DNA of 64,000 nucleotides, taken from positions 1,348,230 to 1,412,229 of the forward strand of contig NW_003314300.1 in assembly GCF_000143415.4 (NCBI RefSeq), read 5' to 3'. The notes beneath the pieces were generated by a model. The model did no database searches. It worked only from the letters and a program-made list of their open reading frames with translations, and was not told the origin of the DNA. This document shows positions 55,757-64,000 of this stretch, in pieces. Source of the DNA: Selaginella moellendorffii. Taxonomy: Eukaryota > Streptophyta > Lycopodiopsida > Selaginellales > Selaginellaceae. The first letter of the stretch is position 1. Each line of letters starts with the position of its first letter. The position numbers and the translations under genes are program-made.

Positions 55757-58713
55757 ATGGAGGAAGAGATTGGCCGCGTGTTCCAGGAGAATAATTTCGC
55801 GCTGGAGAATGCGGACACCATCCGGCAATGTAAGTGCGCTCCAGTGTAGCTACATTCTCCTCATGATCGTGTTGGATCTTTTTTCTTCCTTTAGGCGTGT
55901 CGCTTTGCTCGAGCTTTGGATTGAAGCCCTCGACTCTAGTGGAGCACTGGGAGGTGTTCTACCTCAACTCGTGAGTTTCTTCTTTCCTAGTGGTTTTCTC
56001 CCTCGCATTATCTGTGAGTAGTGTGTGTGGATCTTCCTTTGTGTGCCTTGCTCATTTCTATTCTTTTGTGAGTGTGTGAATGTGTGTGTGGATTTCCTTG
56101 GATTTCCTTGCTCACTCTATTCTTTTGTGAGTGTGTGAGTATGTGTGTGGATTTCCTTGCTTTTGTTTGTGTGAGAGTGTTCCTTGTTTGTTCTATTCAT
56201 CTCTTCTTTTTTTTTTTTTCCGTGTTTATGTTCTCATAACGATTCATTCCTCAGTCTATTCTTCTTCTTATCGTTCTTTGTGTTACAAATTGTTTCCCTT
56301 TGTGAAAATGAATACTAATGCTTTTATGGATTCAGGCAGCTGGAGAAAAATACACTACTAAACTCTCACATCGACAAGTTTCGAGTTTTTCTACAAACTC
56401 AGCAGCGAAACGATTTCATTCGTGAGCATGGGGGGATGCACATCTACACGAAGGATGATTTGGATACGTAAGAGTGTTCGTGTTCTCTTTTTTTTCTATC
56501 GACGCTTACCTATCACAGCGGGACAGATTCTTCACTGCGGATGCAATGCTTGTGGATAGCAAGACGCCCAACAAAGTGGTAGGCTCTCGAGAAGCTCAAT
56601 ACATTACGCCGCCGCAACCACGGGTTAAAGTCACTCCCAGACAAGTTCCCAGTCCGACGACGCCTTTCAGCCAACGTACAACCAAGTGCACTGTCCAGTT
56701 TGTTTTCAACGATCACCTTCCCGACGCTAGTTCGAGTGCAGTGGATGATATCCAGCAATCCGAAGATCTGGTTCTACGCAAGCTGAAAGACGTACGAAGG
56801 TGTCAGCTCGAGGAGCTTAGCACTGGGCTCAAGCCAGGTTGCAGATACATGGCTGATCAAGTCGAAAGCAGGGTAATGTTTTCCCTTATTTCCAGGATCG
56901 GTCCTTTTGAAAATTTGTTCTGCAGTTCAACGAACTCGAGAGAAGGATCAAAAAGTTTGTCCAAGCATTTTCAGAATACGAATCTGTGCCGCTGTCGCAG
57001 CATGTTGCCTATGCATCTCAGGTGAGTTACCTGTATGTGATGGCTCCAAGTTTTATCGACGTACGGTTTCAGGAAAAGATTCTCGTTGTTGGAAGAGTTT
57101 GCTACGATACAGAAGAAGCAGATCCCAACGCTGTTTTGCTGGAAGGCAGGTGCGAGCTCCAATTTCGTTTAAGCTTGTTTCACTAACAAGAGCTTAAAAC
57201 AGCGTTGAGTACTCTGGGGGGCATCGAGTCCGTTTGGATCTTCGTGAGATAAGCCAGTTTTCACTTTTCCCGGGCCAGGTACTAGAGTTTCCTTTTATCG
57301 TCGCAAAGTGCGATTTTGCATTCCAGATACTTGTGGTGGAAGGACACAATCCGAGCGGGCATTGCCTTGTTGCTAGCCGGATCTTTTACTCTTTACCACT
57401 TCCTCCTCATTCGGCGCCGGATGATAATCCTCTTGCAAAGAGGCAAGCAACAAATCTTACAGTGAAGACCCAGACACCACAACCGCTACACATGGTCTGC
57501 ATGGAATGCTTGCAATGAGGTTCACTAATCCTTGCGTTTATAGATTGTTGCGTCAGGTCCTTTTACAACAAGTGACAATCTTTCGTTTGAGCCTTTGATG
57601 GAGTTACTAGCCTACGCTAGGAATAAAAGACCAAACGTTCTATTGCTGGTGAGAGAATTTTATGTAGATGGATATTCATGTGTTCTACTCTCTCTTTTGC
57701 TAGATGGGACCATTTGTTGATGCCGAGCATCCCCACGTCAAGCAGGGAATCACTGATAGAGTTTTATCTCATGTATTTCAAGAGGAGATAACGACACGGG
57801 TTCGTACTCTTTGCTTCATATGTTGCTGTCCACCAATTCACGGTTTCTCAATGTGTAGCTAGAGGATTACTGCCAGTTTCTAGGAGCAGGGGCGAGGGTT
57901 ATACTGATTCCCTCCACACGCGACGTGTTTCACGATCGAATTTTTCCTCAGGTACTCTCACCGATGAGTTTCTCAATCTCTTAACTTGTTTTTTTTTTTC
58001 CTGTTGGCAGCCTCCTTTTAATAGTTTCATGTTTGAAGATTCATCCCAGCAGGTACCTAAAAAATCTGTTTTCTCGGACTAAGTTTTGGTCGCATTTCCA
58101 GATATCTCTACTGCCGAATCCAAGTGTGTTTCGCCTGGATGAGGTATCCATTGGCTGCTGCACAACAGATATCCTTAGACATCTAAGCAGTGAAGAAGCG
58201 GCTCGAAATCCACCGGGCACCTCCAGCGATAGAATGTCGAGGCTGGGAGCACAGCTTGTTGGCCAAAGAAGGTATCAAAGCTTGCTCCAAAAATCTACCT
58301 TAACACTGACTCTTGTATTGCTTTTTGTCCAGCTTTTATCCATTGTTTCCGCCAGCGTTAGGCACTTGTTTGGACCTGGCTGTCAATCCCAGTGCTTTGG
58401 ACCTCCCTTGCACGCCAGATATCATCGTTCTATCGTCGGACTTGGTCCCTTTCGTCAAGGTAGAAGTTCCAAGTATCTCACTGACGCGATTTTCATGATT
58501 TTTCTTCTGCAGTCTTTAAGCTACACGCCTGGTGTGAAGCTAGACGAGTCCCAGCCACGCACAGAGAACCTCACTACGCTGCTTGTAAATCCCGGTCGAC
58601 TGGCAAAAGGGGCAATGGGAGGGACGTTTGTGGAAGCTATGGTGACACTGCCAAGCACTCCTCAACTAAGCAGCATTGGAGCTAGAGCAAAACTTTCCTT
58701 CATTAAGATTTGA
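55757..58713 (+). CDS. POLA2: DNA polymerase alpha B subunit (primase-polymerase accessory)
   Basis: Fifteen exons (55757-55829, 55895-55970, 56336-56467, 56527-56872, 56926-57021, 57073-57149, 57203-57278, 57327-57494, 57544-57648, 57704-57799, 57859-57951, 58011-58052, 58102-58271, 58333-58459, 58513-58713) encode 625 residues, close to plant POLA2 length. An N-terminal helical domain is followed by a linker with YITPPQPR, then the OB-type region (EKILVVGRVCYDTEE, EYSGGHRVRLDL), and the inactivated phosphoesterase domain (IVASGPFTTSDNLSFEPLME, LLMGPFVDAEHP, ILIPSTRDVFHDRIFPQPPF). The C-terminus has CLDLAVNPSALD and LTTLLVNPGRLAKG. It tethers the polymerase alpha catalytic subunit and primase at replication origins. 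Acceptor 56526 (GGGACAG) is chosen to keep the frame. A TTTAGGGTTT box sits 15 bp before the ATG. Confidence 0.93.
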
Positions 58714-59144
58714 CAAGCACAGCGTGGTAAGACTTTGTTTCAAACGATTCGTATGTTCTTAAATGTTTATGCTGAAGGTTATGGAGGTTGAAAGATATCA
58801 GAAGTTTCCTTCTTCCTCATTATCTCGGACACACCTTATATCTTCGCAGCTGTGACGAGGTCCTTAATCTTGCGAATGCAGTGAACTGGAAAAGCCTTTG
58901 ATTGAGCAGCGACTCGAGCTCCTGTACGCGAGCATGCTCGGGAGTTTACTATCATGCTTCTTCTGGAGGAATTAGAAACAAATTGAAGCAAGCGTTCTCT
59001 GGAAGCAAGCGTTTAGCAGTAACTCACACCACTGTTCAAGCTTGGAAGAAACAAAAAGCTATGCTTGTAGTTTAGCTTACCGCTTCTCTCGTTTTACCGG
59101 AGAGCAGCTTTGCTATTTACCACATTGCACCGTTGGAGTTTTCG
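58714..59144. other. Intergenic, 3' flank of POLA2
   Basis: No open frame or motif was found. It separates POLA2 from the convergent PDI fragment and probably holds both 3' untranslated regions. Confidence 0.5.
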
Positions 59145-59415
59145 CTACAGCTCGTCTGTAGAGCTCGTTTTGGTTTTGGTGTGTTGTGTCGTTGGCATTG
59201 CAAAAGGAATGGCTGCGTGTTTCTTCACAAACTGGACCAGGTCTTTTAAGTTTGTCTTTGCGTGAGCGGTGATCTGTGGCAAGGAGTTACACCGAGTTTG
59301 TAAAAGGGAATTGGACTTACAGGTTGGTTTTTCTGGCCCGCGGGGTAGAACAAAAATGCTGGATGCAAGGACAGGTTGCATACTCCAAGCACTTCTAGAT
59401 GTTTGCAGAAAATAA
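59145..59415 (-). pseudogene. 3' fragment of a protein disulfide isomerase gene (ER signal TDEL)
   Basis: Two exons remain. The upstream one (to about 59321) gives LHPAFLFYPAGQKNQP, the PDI a' domain block YPT-x-LFFPAG. An intron with GTAAGT donor leads to ITAHAKTNLKDLVQFVKKHA, then IPFAMP and the C-terminal STDEL stop, an ER-retention variant of KDEL. The thioredoxin active sites and everything upstream are missing. The sequence gives way near 59420 to the copia element on the same strand. It is probably a truncated gene left by the insertion or by deletion. Confidence 0.7.
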
Positions 59416-59419
59416 TAGG

Positions 59420-61535
59420 TGGAAGAGCCTTAGTGAATATATCAGCAACCTAGTCCTCAATTGCCATGTACTTTTAAGTGTCAACTCTCCTCCCATCACT
59501 TGTTCTCTGATGTATGATGTAGTGGTATTTTATTTGTATATGCTTCATCTTGGTGTGATATCTTAAATTCTCATAAAGAGCAATCACCAATTGATTATCC
59601 TAACTGCATACTCCCTACAAGCTCACGAAGCCAGCTCACCTCTTGTGCTGCCCCTGTCAAAGCTAGATACTCCGCTTCAGTTGTTAACAAGGCTGTCACA
59701 GCTTGCCGCTTGCTGCTCCAAGTTACCACTCCATCACCAAGGAAAAAGCAATAGCTGGATCCCCTGCATTATCTGCATCGGCATAGCCTCGCAAAATAAA
59801 TGCGTGACCAGAAACCTGCCGTTGATAGCTCAGGCCAAAATTAGCAGTGCCTCTGAGATAGCGCAAGATAGCTTGCCAATGTTGCTAGGCTGGATTCGCC
59901 ATATACTTAGCCACCTCTCCCACAGAATAAGCAATGTCTGGGCGGGTACAAACGGCCAAGTAGATTAAGCATCCAACTACCTGGCGATATGGCACAAGCT
60001 CAGCCTCACTAGGAGACATCTCAGCAGACAAATGACTACTCGCTTGCATTGGAGTAACAGAAGGGTTGAGGTTCTCAAGCCCAAACCTGCGCAATACTTC
60101 CTCCACATAAGCTCGTTGTGAGAGTGTCACAACTCCTGGCTGTGGTCGCTGAACTTGAATCCCAAGGAAAGTGTGCACGGGGCCAAGATCTTGCATCTCA
60201 AACTGGGCTCCTAGCTTTCTCTTGATTTCAGCAAGAAGATCTCTGTTGTTGGAAACAAAGATACCATCGTCCATATACAAGGCCAAAATGACCAAGGCAC
60301 CATCCTCAATCTTCATATAAACGTTTGAGTTGGCATGGTTTTTCTGGAATCCAAGAGAAATCAGAAAAGAATCAATTTTCTTATACCAGATGCGTGGACT
60401 TTGTTTCAGGCCGTATAAAGCCTTCTTCAGCCGATAAATCCTTTGGCTCGGATCGAGGCCTGTCAGGAGCTGGATGTAAACCTTCTCAGGAATTTCTCCA
60501 TGTAAAAATGCAGTCTTCACATCCATTTGCTCCACATAAAGATCATAAAGCAAGTAACAGCCTGATAGAAGCCATCTTCACGACCGGGCTGAAAGTTTCT
60601 GTAAAGTCTATGCCTTCGATCTGAGTAAAGCCTCGTGCCACAATCCTAGCTTTAAAGCGCTGCACTTCTCCTGAAGGTCCAGCTTTCACGCAGAAAAGTA
60701 GCTTTGTCGAAACTACATTAGCATTGTCAGGAACTTCATCAGGAAGATACCAGGTTTCATTTGTTGCATGAGCTCACATCTCAGCATCAATAGCATCACC
60801 CCATGCAGCAGCATAAGGAGATTTCTTAGCTTGTGCAAGCGTAACAGGAATCTTCACCTCTGCTGCTGTGAATATAGCCATTTGACTCTGATGTAAGAAG
60901 CTCTAGCAGCTGCTCGTGCTCGCTTCTCAGCTTGCTCTCACTGATAAGCTCCACCCTTCGCTGTATAGGTTAAAGGGCGACCAGAGCAGCTCAAAACCTG
61001 GATAAGATCAGGATCTCGGTGATGCACGGGTTCAGGAACCATATCCTCAGGTTCAGGTATATTGTGCTCGGGCTCAGGATCAGGAACCACCTCAGGAACG
61101 TGATCAGGCTCTGGAGCTCGTGTCACAGCAGAGGTTGAAGCCCCCCCTGCAGCTGGAGCATAAGCACAGCCAAGTCGAGGTAGAGGATCATCCTCCTCAT
61201 CTTCCCATGGATGAAAGAAAACAGGCTGTGAGCTCGCCCTTACTTTCTCCACAAAGAAAACCTGTAGAACTCCTGGATCCTTGTGACGTTGAAAATACAC
61301 ATAAGATTCATCAAAGATGACATCTCAACTCACAAACTCTTTTCCCGAGTCTAGATGAAGGAGTCGGTATCCTCGCTGCTCATCACTATAGCCCATAAAT
61401 ACACACTTCTTGGATTTAACATCCAATGTCCTGCGTAGTTCATTAGGAACATGAGAAAAAGCTAAACAGCCAAACTGCCATAAGATATCCATGTGTGGAC
61501 GTTGCCCAGTCCAAGCCTCTGGTATCTGAACCTGA
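59420..61535 (-). mobile_element. Ty1/copia pol fragment (integrase C-end, RT, RNase H)
   Basis: The minus strand carries, from about 61535 down: the post-integrase block LDVKSKKCVFMGYSDEQRGY and RLLHLDSGKEFVS, a linker with acidic PEPE repeats, then RT with QMDVKTAFLHGE (about 60510-60545), LKKALYGLKQSPRIWYKK and the catalytic LYMDDGIFVSNN (about 60240-60275), FLGIQVQRPQPGVVTLSQ, and RNase H beginning VGCLIYLAVCTRPDIAYS (about 59930-59985), continuing to about 59580. The RT core is open over 222 codons, but stops and frameshifts occur between 60560 and 60950. No gag, protease or integrase core lies in its expected place. Confidence 0.88.
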
Positions 61536-61540
61536 TATCA

Positions 61541-62215
61541 AAGCAATAGGTTATATTTTTTTTTGGCACGAGCAGTGCCATAGATGCTAAGACAGGATGG
61601 CGTTGTCTTCTTCCTCCAGAGACATGGAGCAGTTCGATGAGACAAATTTCCTTGCCTGGAAAGAATGTGCACAGTTCTGGTTTATGAGGTGGGGATTTTG
61701 GTTTGTGGTATCTGGATTGAGAAAATGCCCATCCAAGGATGATGATGACACAAATCCATACAACGAGTTAATGCACATGCTCGTGTGGCTGCTGCTATAG
61801 ACTGTATAGCTCACTGTAACAAAGAATCACGTCCACCATCTTCTTGAAAGTCCACTCCCATAATTTCACAAATTGACTTCCAATTCTCAGCAGAACTCTT
61901 CTCCACATTCATGTGGACACTGTAGAGAGGGCCAAGTCCTCCTCCTAATGCTCCATTTGCCCTAGCATCCAGGTCTTTCCACTTGTTGTATGGATCTGTA
62001 TCATCATTGTCCTTAGACGGGCATTTTCTCAATCTAGATACCATAGGTTAGAATCCCCACCTCATAAACCAGAACTATGCACATTCTTTCCAGGCAAGAT
62101 GATTCATCCTATCGAACTGCTTGGAGGAAAAAAATGATGCCATCCTGTCCTAGCATCTATGGCACTGCTTGTGCCAAAAAAAAAAAAAAATCTAACCTAT
62201 TGCTTTGATACCATG
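61541..62215. repeat. Inverted repeat of the copia 5' end (PBS plus gag start)
   Basis: The left arm at about 61541-61785 (plus) and the right arm at about 62215-61975 (minus) are imperfect inverted copies. Each begins with TATCAAAGCAATAGGTTA (primer-binding site like initiator tRNA-Met), a poly-T run, GGCAC(G/A)AGCAGTGCC (itself a small palindrome), then ATGGC and a gag start giving LAWKECA-FWFMRWGF and LRKCPSKD-x-DDT-x-PYN. About 190 bp of single-copy gag (LDARANGALGGGLGPLYS) lies between the arms. The arms differ at many bases, so the inversion is not recent. The whole could fold as a long hairpin RNA. Confidence 0.8.
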
Positions 62216-62500
62216 ATGAGAGAAGCCAAGCCTCATGGCCTAGCACTCTATAGAGAATGAGAACACTCCCCGAACAATCCCCTAGGATGGATTTCACACA
62301 GGATGGGAAAGAAAACTAAGAAAGCCCTAAACTGAAGGAATGCAACTCAAGCCAGGTGGCTGTACGCCACGTGGCTCTAACACAGAAGCTGGAACAAATG
62401 AAAAACCCCTAATGGGAATGAAACTTATAAGAATGTAAGCTTTCAGAACAAAGAAGTAAAATCTCCATCACTTGCATCACTTGCGATAAGTTTTATCTTG
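62214..62500 (-). mobile_element. Copia 5' LTR (approximate)
   Basis: On the minus strand the primer-binding site TGGTATCAAAGC starts at 62212, immediately preceded by a sequence ending in CTCATCA, as an LTR ending in CA would. The LTR therefore lies to the right. Its outer edge is not certain; it should be somewhere around 62500. No second LTR was identified near 59.4 kb. Confidence 0.5.
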
Positions 62501-62549
62501 CCCAGCTTCTTTCTTCTCCTGCCTGCTTACGTGTTCCTTGATGTCCTCT

Positions 62550-63010
62550 CAGATTTGATCGCAGTTGTCACAGAACCAGGGGCAGGAGCTCTCCCTGGGA
62601 GCTTACTCCAACACACTCGCAATGAAACCTTACGATGTCACAATCCCTGTAGCAGCACGTGATTACCTTGCCTCGAGCACTCTCCCGTTTCTTGCAAGTA
62701 CAGATGGTGCAATACAGAGCCGCATCCACAAGTGGAGACTCGATGTCTGCACGGTTTGCAGCCAGCTGCTAGTCGAGCTTACACAAGACGTGTTGTTGAA
62801 GGTCAAACTGGTCGAATGTAAAGCTCGAGCCCTCCGGCAAGTCCATAGAGAAGTAATGAGCTGGGAACGTGTAGACGAAGCCCTGGGAACTTCGAGAAGA
62901 GTCAGTTCCAAATTGGATCTCACGCTCCAAGTCAAAATCCACAGACCTCCATCTGAACAGTATCTCCCGCTTTTTGTTGACTACCACGAGAAGCAAGTCT
63001 TTGAAGACCT
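62550..63010 (-). pseudogene. Relic of a Uma2-like/PHD-finger protein, C-terminal part
   Basis: Minus-strand translation from about 63010 gives REILFRWRSVDFDL, REIQFGT, FVYTFPAHYFSMDLPEGSSF and FDLQQHVLCKLD, then an in-frame TAG. After it, the same frame continues into CTICTCKKRESARGKVITC, CYRDC, FHCECVGVSSQG. A one-base shift then restores CPWFCDNCDQI and a stop at 62550. This spells a PHD finger: C-x-C, x12, C-x4-C, x5-H-x2-C, C-x2-C. The first half aligns with residues 178-225 of the intact plus-strand gene at 63287 (EIQFG, FV-x-FP, LQQ). A stop and a frameshift make it a pseudogene. Confidence 0.65.
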
Positions 63011-63039
63011 TAGACTCACTATATGATGGCCCGAGGTTG

Positions 63040-63064
63040 TTTAGGGTTTAGGGTTTAGGGTTTA
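63040..63064 (+). repeat. Interstitial telomere-type repeat (TTTAGGG)3
   Basis: Three TTTAGGG units plus TTTA, followed by an inverted AAACC and a run of C. Such short tracts are common in plant promoters (telo-box) or mark old break repair. It lies between the two copies of the Uma2-like family. Confidence 0.9.
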
Positions 63065-63286
63065 AACCTTAAACCCCCCCCAAAGATTTCCTGTGGCCGG
63101 GATCAATCCAAAGAGCGTTACATGCCTGAATATGCATCGAAGAATTTCCCACTTCTAAGAGTCGACGAATTCTCCTTCATGACAGCTAATTTGGCACTGA
63201 CATTGTAACAATGATATGAATTCTCCCCTCTGGAATGTGCCATTCCCCTTGATTCGAACTTTAGGGCAAGCGATTTGTAGCGTTTC

Positions 63287-64000
63287 ATGGACGCTTTATC
63301 GAAGCAAGCGATTGCCGCCTACAGCAGAGGGCAGCGGGGGCCATTTCTCGTGGCCACAAATGTCCCATGGGTGGTGTACGACGCCTGGATGTGTAGCTGC
63401 GACTCGACTTGGAGGCTAGAGTACAGGAGGGGTGAGGTTTTGGCCTATGGGGATCCGTCAATAGTCCACAGCACCGTGTCATCTGCGCTAGAGCGCTCCA
63501 TCATCTTTCACATCCTCCAGATTCCGGGCATTGGGCTAGCCTCTCTTCCACAAATGATCACTGGCGCTGGAGCGTCTCGCCTGCGGACCATCTCTGGCGA
63601 CAAGGAGCCGGACGCTTGCTTCTTCTCTGGGTCGTCGCTTGCGCAGCCAGCGCGGGCGGTGTTGGAGGTGGCGTACAAGAACGAGCCACTGGAAGTTTTA
63701 AGGGAGGTTTTGGATCTGTGGGTGGAGTCGGGCTGCTTGGTGGCGATCGGGGTGAAGATTGCGCGGCCTGGTGACGACTTTACGTTTGTAGCCAGGGAGA
63801 GAGGCAACGATGGGATGGAGATCCAGTTTGGGCCCGAGTTTTGCAATGAGCAGAATCGAGAGCGCTTTGTGGTGAAGTTTCCAGTGTCGTCTTTCACTGC
63901 TGATGTGAAGGGTGACTACTACGTTGAGTTTGATCTGTTTTGGTTGCAGCAGTATATATTTCGTATGATCGAGCAAGAGCGTCAAGCTTTTGAGCAGAGC
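63287..64000 (+). CDS. Uma2-like restriction-endonuclease-fold protein (partial, runs off window)
   Basis: An uninterrupted 238-codon frame from ATG 63287 to the last base, so the 3' end is missing. Residues 41-60 (TWRLEYRRGEVLAYGDP) and 105-140 (KEPDACFFSGSS, then ARAVLEVAYKNEPLEVLREV) match the Uma2/putative-restriction-endonuclease pattern: PD (108-109), hydrophobic-E (Glu127). The lysine expected after it is not at an obvious place (LREVL instead of RDxxxK), so nuclease activity is doubtful. Residues 178-225 (EIQFGPEF, FVVKFPVSSF, LFWLQQY) align with the adjacent minus-strand relic, which goes on to a PHD finger; this gene may do the same beyond the window. No signal peptide. The role is unknown. 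Confidence 0.6.
   Translation, partial: MDALSKQAIAAYSRGQRGPFLVATNVPWVVYDAWMCSCDSTWRLEYRRGEVLAYGDPSIVHSTVSSALERSIIFHILQIPGIGLASLPQMITGAGASRLRTISGDKEPDACFFSGSSLAQPARAVLEVAYKNEPLEVLREVLDLWVESGCLVAIGVKIARPGDDFTFVARERGNDGMEIQFGPEFCNEQNRERFVVKFPVSSFTADVKGDYYVEFDLFWLQQYIFRMIEQERQAFEQS

Noticed and set aside
62565-63026. A 153-codon plus-strand open frame
   Set aside because: It is antisense to the Uma2-like/PHD relic, whose conserved motifs are on the minus strand. No family resemblance in the plus frame.

Overview
This is nuclear DNA of a land plant, most likely the lycophyte Selaginella (S. moellendorffii-like). The evidence is: very short introns (mostly 45-60 bp) in tightly packed genes; several intronless PLS-class PPR genes, one with a DYW domain; plant-only families (type-B response regulator, CONSTANS-like B-box/CCT, SABATH methyltransferase, ACHT thioredoxin); a PKA-type kinase, which I recall only from plants with motile sperm; and plant telomere-type repeats. 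The species name is an inference.

Layout. 1-10.7 kb is transposon graveyard: a LINE broken into two oppositely oriented halves, then a decayed minus-strand Ty3/gypsy element (RT, RNase H, integrase still readable), with further LTR debris. A secreted bulb-type lectin gene (10.8-11.7 kb) sits at its edge. 12.5-34.6 kb is gene-dense: SMC2 (condensin), Pur-alpha, a small membrane protein, a PPR gene, a B-box/CCT factor, a frameshifted SABATH methyltransferase, a convergent pair of PPR genes (one DYW), an FNBP4-like double-WW protein, a tRNA-Ser relic without anticodon, a carboxylesterase, a PAC1-like proteasome chaperone and a plant-specific unknown. 34.6-45.9 kb is AT-rich and gene-poor, with a decayed MRD1/RBM19 copy, a PPR relic and a decayed copy of the leader of the next gene. 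45.9-58.7 kb is the second gene island: type-B ARR, ACHT thioredoxin, aspartic protease, PKA-type kinase, and DNA polymerase alpha B subunit preceded by a small ORF. 59.1-62.5 kb holds a PDI 3' fragment and a rearranged Ty1/copia element containing an inverted repeat of its own 5' end. 62.5-64 kb holds two copies of an unusual family: a minus-strand relic ending in a PHD finger and a plus-strand open gene, running off the window, with a Uma2-like restriction-endonuclease-type fold.

The genes do not form one pathway. SMC2, POLA2, Pur-alpha, PAC1 and the WW protein are housekeeping or cell-cycle functions, and many have an AACCCTA telo-box just upstream of the start codon. The PPR proteins serve organelle RNA processing and editing. 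ARR-B and the B-box protein are transcription factors.

Exon coordinates below were derived by hand from GT-AG (twice GC-AG) sites, frame continuity and remembered family sequence. They are good hypotheses, not transcript evidence.
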